Source: Candidatus Shapirobacteria bacterium UBA2283
Lineage (GTDB): Bacteria; Patescibacteriota; Microgenomatia; UBA12405
Reading direction: 5' to 3'
DNA length: 8,771 bases
Assembly: GCA_002345725.1 (NCBI GenBank)
Contig: DDWP01000031.1
Span: 1-8,771 of the forward strand
Under the pieces are notes generated by a model. The model was not told where the DNA came from, searched no databases, and worked only from the letters and a program-made list of their open reading frames with translations. This document shows, piece by piece, positions 5,298 through 8,771 of the stretch (its first letter is position 1; every line of letters begins with the position of its first letter). The position numbers and the translations under genes were made by a program.

Positions 5298-8200
5298 TTA
5301 GTTCTCCTCCTCCGGAGTGGTGTCGTCCGTAGTGGCGGACTGTTTGGTATTTGTAACGTTAGAATCTTCTTTAACTATTTGGTCAGCAGAGATATCTGAT
5401 TCTTCCGAAACTCCAACAGGAGAGATATCGATGGCTAGACCAGCCAACTCTTTGGTTAAAACTTTGAATGACTCTGGAATAGCTGGGTCAGGAATAGGTA
5501 GACCCTTGATGATAGATTGGAAGGCAAAAGTACGCCCTTCAATATCATCTGACTTGATAGTCAACATCTCTTGTAGAGTATGGGCAGCACGATGAGCCTC
5601 AAGAGCCCAGACTTCCATTTCTCCTAGACGCTGACCACCCATACGGGCTTTACCGCCTAATGGCTGTTGAGTGACAAGAGAGTATGGGCCAGTAGAACGG
5701 GCGTGGACTTTATCGTCAACCATGTGGACAAGCTTGACAATGTAACCAATACCAACAACAGCTTCCTGATCGTAGGCATCGCCGGTACGACCGTCGTACA
5801 ACTGAGTTTTACCATTAACATTAAGACCAGCTTTTTCCAATTCACTAGCAATTTGTGCTTCAGAATATTTTTCAAAGACTGGTACAGCATACTTTTTGCC
5901 CAAAGTGTATCCGGCATAACCCAAAGTGACTTCGAGTATCTGACCAAGATTCATACGAGCAATAACTGACAGAGGTGACATGACTAAATCGACAGGGGTA
6001 CCGTCGGCAAGTCGTGGCATATCGTACTCAGGCATAATACGACAGATGACACCTTTATTACCGTGTCTACCAGCGATTTTGTCACCTTCTTGAATGCGGC
6101 GAATTTGAGCAACGTAAACTTTGACGACTTTATTGACACCTGGGTCTAATTCATCACCACTTTCTTTATCAAGTACTTCAACTTTGATGACGACACCGCC
6201 CTCACCATTTGAAACGCGGAGTGATGTGTCTTTAACTTCACGAGCTTTTTCTCCAAAAATAGCGCGGAGAAGTCTCTCCTCGGCTGATAGTTCTTTTTCA
6301 CCACGAGGCTCAACTTTTCCAACAAGAATGTCATTTGGACCAACGATGGCACCGACCATAACAATTCCATCTTCGGTAAGTTTGGCTAACTCGGCATCGG
6401 AAACATTAGGAATATCTTTAGTCAACTCTTCTGAACCTAGTTTGGTCTCGACAACCTGAGCGACATTTTCATAAATCTGAATGTTAGTTAGAACATCGTG
6501 CTTAACCAATCGATCAGAAATTAAGAAAGAATCTTCGTATGATAAACCATCAATAGATGCGTAAGCTACTAGTAAATTTCTACCGATAGATAATTCACCA
6601 TCATCAGTGGAGGGTCCGTTAATAATGACATCACCGCGACTGACAACATCACCCGGGTTAACGTTAACTTTCTGGTTATAACAAGTTCCGTATGGGGAAG
6701 TTCTCTCAAACTTGTTGACATAGTATGTTTCTGTCTTACCATCTGTAGAGATTTCACTATGACTACTGAAAGTATTTGGATCAATTTTTTTATCAAGGGT
6801 TATGACAACTTTCTCACCATCAACATAGGAAACTTTCCCTGCATTGTTGGCAACAAAAGAACGATTCATAGCAGTCGCAACAGCCCCTTCCATACCAGTA
6901 CCAATAATAGGTGACTGTGGAGAAACTAAAGGAACAGATTGTGTCTGCATGTGCGAGCCCATAAGAGCACGGGTAGCATCGTCATGATCAACAAAAGGAA
7001 TTAATGAAGCAGAAGTTCCAACAATCTCGTTGGGGACAAGGTCGATGTAACTAATTTGGTCGATGGGACCTTCAGAAAACTCGCCTCGATGACGGACAGG
7101 TACCCAATCTTGGGCTATGTTACCTTCTTCGTCGATATTGACACCTAAATGAGTGATGTGAACATTATATTCATCGTCAGCATCAAGATAGAAAACCTCG
7201 TCGGAAACGTGGTACTTTTTACCTACTTTAACAACTTTTCTGAATGGAGCTTCTAGAAAACCATATCGGTTAACTTGGGCATACAAGGCAAGATAAGTAA
7301 CCAAACCAATGTTTGGACCTTCAGGAGAACGAACAGTACAGATACGTCCATATTGGCTAGAGTGGACGTCACGGATAGAAAAGGCGGCCCTCTCACGAGT
7401 TAAACCACCAATACCAACCACGGTGACACGACGAAGAAGATCAATTTCAGCGAGAGGATTTGTCTGATCTAAAATAGCAGATAATTGGTTGCTTCGGAAA
7501 AAAGTGTTCAGTGAAGAAATAAGAGGTTGGGGGTTGATCATCTGGCTTGGCAATGGTTTCTCTTTAGTAGAAATCAAAGACATCCTCTCTTTAACCATTC
7601 TCTCAAAACGAGCTAAGGCTGGACGAATAGCAATTTGAGAAACTATTTCACCAGAACGACGTAAACGTCTGTTTGCCAATGAATCGATATCATCAATTTG
7701 AGTAACCTCTCCTTTTTGGAGACCGATTAATCTTTTGATGGAAGAAACCAAATCTTCTTTACGAAGAGTCCAGTTTTCTGGATTGGAATCATCAAACTTG
7801 AAACCAAATTTTTTGTTGATTTTGTATCGCCCAACAGAACCGAGTTCGTATGTACGAAGATCAAAAAATCTTTCGTGGAAAAATTTTTGAGCATTTTCTA
7901 AGACAACTGGCTCACCTGGTCGCAACTTACGATAAAACTCTAAGATAGCTTCTTCTTGGTTTTTGGAAACATCAGCATGAATGGTGCTGTTAATGTAATC
8001 ACCAAATTCAGAGACCAGTTGTTTGTCACCATAACCACAGGCAGCACGCAAAATAATAGTGGCGGGAAACTTCTTTTTTCTGTCGATACGGGCAAAAACG
8101 ACGTCTTTCTTACCAATGAAGAATTCTAACCAAGATCCTCTAACTGGACGAATCTCTGCATTAAAAAGATTTTTGCCAGTGCTGGGATCAATTTCAGAAG

Positions 8201-8618
8201 TAAAATAGGCACCTGGAGAACGAACTAATTGGGAAATAACTCCTCTCTCGATACCATTTACAATAAAAGTCCCCTCTTCGGTCATGGTGGGCAAATTTAA
8301 GAAGAAAACATTTTCTTCTTTAATGTCACCAGTTCTTTTATTGGTTAGGGAAGCTTTAACATGAATAGGAACTACGTAATTAAGACCTTTTCTTTTAGCA
8401 GTATCAGGGGAAACTGGAGGGTTATCGATAGTCAACTCACCTAGATCAAGTTGCCAGTTGTTACCAGTGTAGTCACTGATAGGGGAAATTGTTTTAATGG
8501 TCTGTTGGAGTTCGTGGTGGAGGAAGTCTGACCAGGATTCTTTTTGTATTTTGATTAAATCAAGCTTAGGAAGGTTAGGGTATTTTTTACCCCATGAGGT
8601 TCTTTTTGCGGTAGGCAT
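5298..8618 (-). CDS. rpoB: DNA-directed RNA polymerase subunit beta
   Basis: This subunit forms one pincer of RNA polymerase and much of the active-site wall. It is complete at 1106 residues, short against about 1193 in B. subtilis and 1342 in E. coli. Visible in order: N-terminal LPKLDLIKIQKESW (16-29); protrusion and lobe with TFIVNGIERGVISQLVRSPG (117-136); a short linker from VGRYKINKK (262-270) to NRRLRR (316-321), without the Firmicutes or E. coli lobe insertions; rifampicin region (375-406); RSPEGPNIGL (430-439); RALMGSHMQTQSVP (550-563); flap-tip ERLLRAIFGEKA (781-792); GDKIAGRHGNKG (845-856) with K847 and K855; R888 in IARMNLGQ; and the clamp/switch segment GGQRLGEMEVWALEAHRAAH (994-1013). 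No E. coli beta-i9 insertion is present. The last 40 or so residues form an acidic low-complexity tail ending TPEEEN, whose codons also supply the rpoC ribosome binding site. Start ATG 8618 precedes the conserved N-terminus; no Shine-Dalgarno is visible. The stop is TAA. Confidence 0.99.
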   Translation of the reverse strand: MPTAKRTSWGKKYPNLPKLDLIKIQKESWSDFLHHELQQTIKTISPISDYTGNNWQLDLGELTIDNPPVSPDTAKRKGLNYVVPIHVKASLTNKRTGDIKEENVFFLNLPTMTEEGTFIVNGIERGVISQLVRSPGAYFTSEIDPSTGKNLFNAEIRPVRGSWLEFFIGKKDVVFARIDRKKKFPATIILRAACGYGDKQLVSEFGDYINSTIHADVSKNQEEAILEFYRKLRPGEPVVLENAQKFFHERFFDLRTYELGSVGRYKINKKFGFKFDDSNPENWTLRKEDLVSSIKRLIGLQKGEVTQIDDIDSLANRRLRRSGEIVSQIAIRPALARFERMVKERMSLISTKEKPLPSQMINPQPLISSLNTFFRSNQLSAILDQTNPLAEIDLLRRVTVVGIGGLTRERAAFSIRDVHSSQYGRICTVRSPEGPNIGLVTYLALYAQVNRYGFLEAPFRKVVKVGKKYHVSDEVFYLDADDEYNVHITHLGVNIDEEGNIAQDWVPVRHRGEFSEGPIDQISYIDLVPNEIVGTSASLIPFVDHDDATRALMGSHMQTQSVPLVSPQSPIIGTGMEGAVATAMNRSFVANNAGKVSYVDGEKVVITLDKKIDPNTFSSHSEISTDGKTETYYVNKFERTSPYGTCYNQKVNVNPGDVVSRGDVIINGPSTDDGELSIGRNLLVAYASIDGLSYEDSFLISDRLVKHDVLTNIQIYENVAQVVETKLGSEELTKDIPNVSDAELAKLTEDGIVMVGAIVGPNDILVGKVEPRGEKELSAEERLLRAIFGEKAREVKDTSLRVSNGEGGVVIKVEVLDKESGDELDPGVNKVVKVYVAQIRRIQEGDKIAGRHGNKGVICRIMPEYDMPRLADGTPVDLVMSPLSVIARMNLGQILEVTLGYAGYTLGKKYAVPVFEKYSEAQIASELEKAGLNVNGKTQLYDGRTGDAYDQEAVVGIGYIVKLVHMVDDKVHARSTGPYSLVTQQPLGGKARMGGQRLGEMEVWALEAHRAAHTLQEMLTIKSDDIEGRTFAFQSIIKGLPIPDPAIPESFKVLTKELAGLAIDISPVGVSEESDISADQIVKEDSNVTNTKQSATTDDTTPEEEN
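5304..5313 (-). promoter_or_regulatory. Shine-Dalgarno of rpoC inside the rpoB C-terminal codons
   Basis: The coding strand reads GGAGGAGGAG followed by AACTAAT and the rpoC ATG, a 7-base spacing. The site lies within the Glu-Glu-Glu codons just before the rpoB stop. It is the only strong Shine-Dalgarno among the five starts in the window. It fixes the rpoC start at 5296 rather than the internal Met at 5278, and suggests termination-reinitiation coupling of the two polymerase subunits. Confidence 0.85.
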
Positions 8619-8682
8619 CAGAAAATTTGATTTATAACAAGATAAGACGAGTTATGTTCCAACCGCTCGCCGAATGTGGGTA
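8619..8682 (-). other. rpoB 5' leader
   Basis: If transcription starts about seven bases after the -10 (near 8676), the leader is a little under 60 bases. Its last 25 or so bases are AT-rich (TTATAAATCAAATTTTCTG before the ATG) and contain no purine-rich ribosome binding site. Only short, unconvincing complementarities (CGAG with CTCG) occur in the proximal half; no riboswitch or attenuator structure could be recognised. Confidence 0.5.
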
Positions 8683-8711
8683 ATTATATACGCAATAAAA
8701 GCTGACTACAA
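8683..8711 (-). promoter_or_regulatory. Sigma-70-type promoter of the rpoB operon
   Basis: On the coding strand a perfect TATAAT (8683-8688) is preceded, at the ideal 17-base spacing, by TTGTAG (8706-8711), a weak -35 that keeps the TTG. There is no extended -10 TG. A better-looking TTGACC further upstream is 25 bases from the -10 and too far to pair with it. The position, just upstream of the first gene of the block, supports it as the operon promoter. Confidence 0.6.
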
Positions 8712-8723
8712 TAGGTCAAATAG

Positions 8724-8771
8724 CTAGAAGAATTTGAAGGATGAAACTAGCTCCGGGGCGTCACCTTCGAT
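8724..8771 (-). CDS. Possible 3' end of an upstream gene (15 codons visible)
   Basis: Reading in from the right edge, one minus-strand frame gives IEGDAPELVSSFKFF followed by TAG at 8724-8726; the other two frames stop sooner. It would end about 105 bases before rpoB, just before the promoter, which is a natural layout. Fifteen codons cannot identify a family, and chance is a fair alternative. Two rivals on the opposite strand compete: an ATG at 8741 (MKLAPGRHLR, open to the edge) preceded immediately by GAAGG, and a GGGGCGTCACCTTCGAT start at 8755 that weakly resembles a tmRNA 5' end. Confidence 0.25.
   Translation of the reverse strand: MEGDAPELVSSFKFF

Noticed and set aside
6121..6459. 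Ser/Thr-rich plus-strand frame opposite the RpoB flap
   Set aside because: Low-complexity composition comes from the antisense of Glu/Asp/Lys codons; no independent evidence.
608..8618. Alternative genetic code (UGA as Gly or Trp), considered because some CPR lineages recode UGA
   Set aside because: The four complete proteins translate end to end with the standard code, Gly and Trp use ordinary codons, and the stops are TAA and TAG. Absence of UGA stops in four genes is not evidence of recoding.
1574..8618. Inteins or split genes in rpoB/rpoC
   Set aside because: All conserved motifs occur once, in order and uninterrupted; the beta-prime insertion is a charged coiled coil without splicing motifs.
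8715..8720. TTGACC as the -35 of the rpoB promoter
   Set aside because: It is 25 bases from the TATAAT, well beyond workable spacing; TTGTAG at 17 bases fits better.
8755..8771. 5' end of a tRNA on the plus strand
   Set aside because: The base at position 8 would be C rather than the near-invariant U, and no D-arm can be formed in the visible bases.

Overview
The window is a single minus-strand block of core information-processing genes. In transcription order (right to left) these are rpoB (RNA polymerase beta), rpoC (beta prime), rpsL (ribosomal protein S12), rpsG (S7), and the start of an unassigned gene that runs off the left edge. The gaps between them are 1, 27, 33 and 17 bases, with no terminator-like hairpin, so they read as one operon. 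The only convincing promoter lies upstream of rpoB: a perfect TATAAT with a weak -35.

The organism is most likely a bacterium of the Candidate Phyla Radiation (Patescibacteria), probably Microgenomates-like. This is judged from memory of protein style, not from a search. Grounds: moderately AT-rich DNA; a beta subunit of only 1106 residues with none of the large lineage insertions of E. coli or Firmicutes; a beta-prime trigger loop reading LRTKHTGG; a bridge-helix hinge reading GARGTRKG; and several changes at normally near-invariant polymerase and S12 positions. The standard bacterial code fits: all four complete genes are full length, and their stops are TAA, TAG, TAA and TAG.

Region by region: 1-590 is the 5' part (196 codons) of an unrecognised protein, weakly PilM/GspL-like. 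608-1090 is rpsG. 1124-1546 is rpsL. 1574-5296 is rpoC. 5298-8618 is rpoB. 8619-8771 is leader and promoter, followed by an ambiguous edge sequence that may hold the 3' end of an upstream gene.

Functionally the operon couples synthesis of the two catalytic RNA polymerase subunits with two small-subunit ribosomal proteins. The usual str-operon continuation (fusA, tuf) does not follow rpsG here. No new defence, mobile or CRISPR system is present. The interest lies in how divergent the conserved machinery is. The rifampicin-binding pocket, the beta-prime lid and the S12 streptomycin region all carry natural substitutions. S12 has a 13-residue insertion. rpoC has a strong Shine-Dalgarno embedded in the rpoB tail, while the other starts have none.
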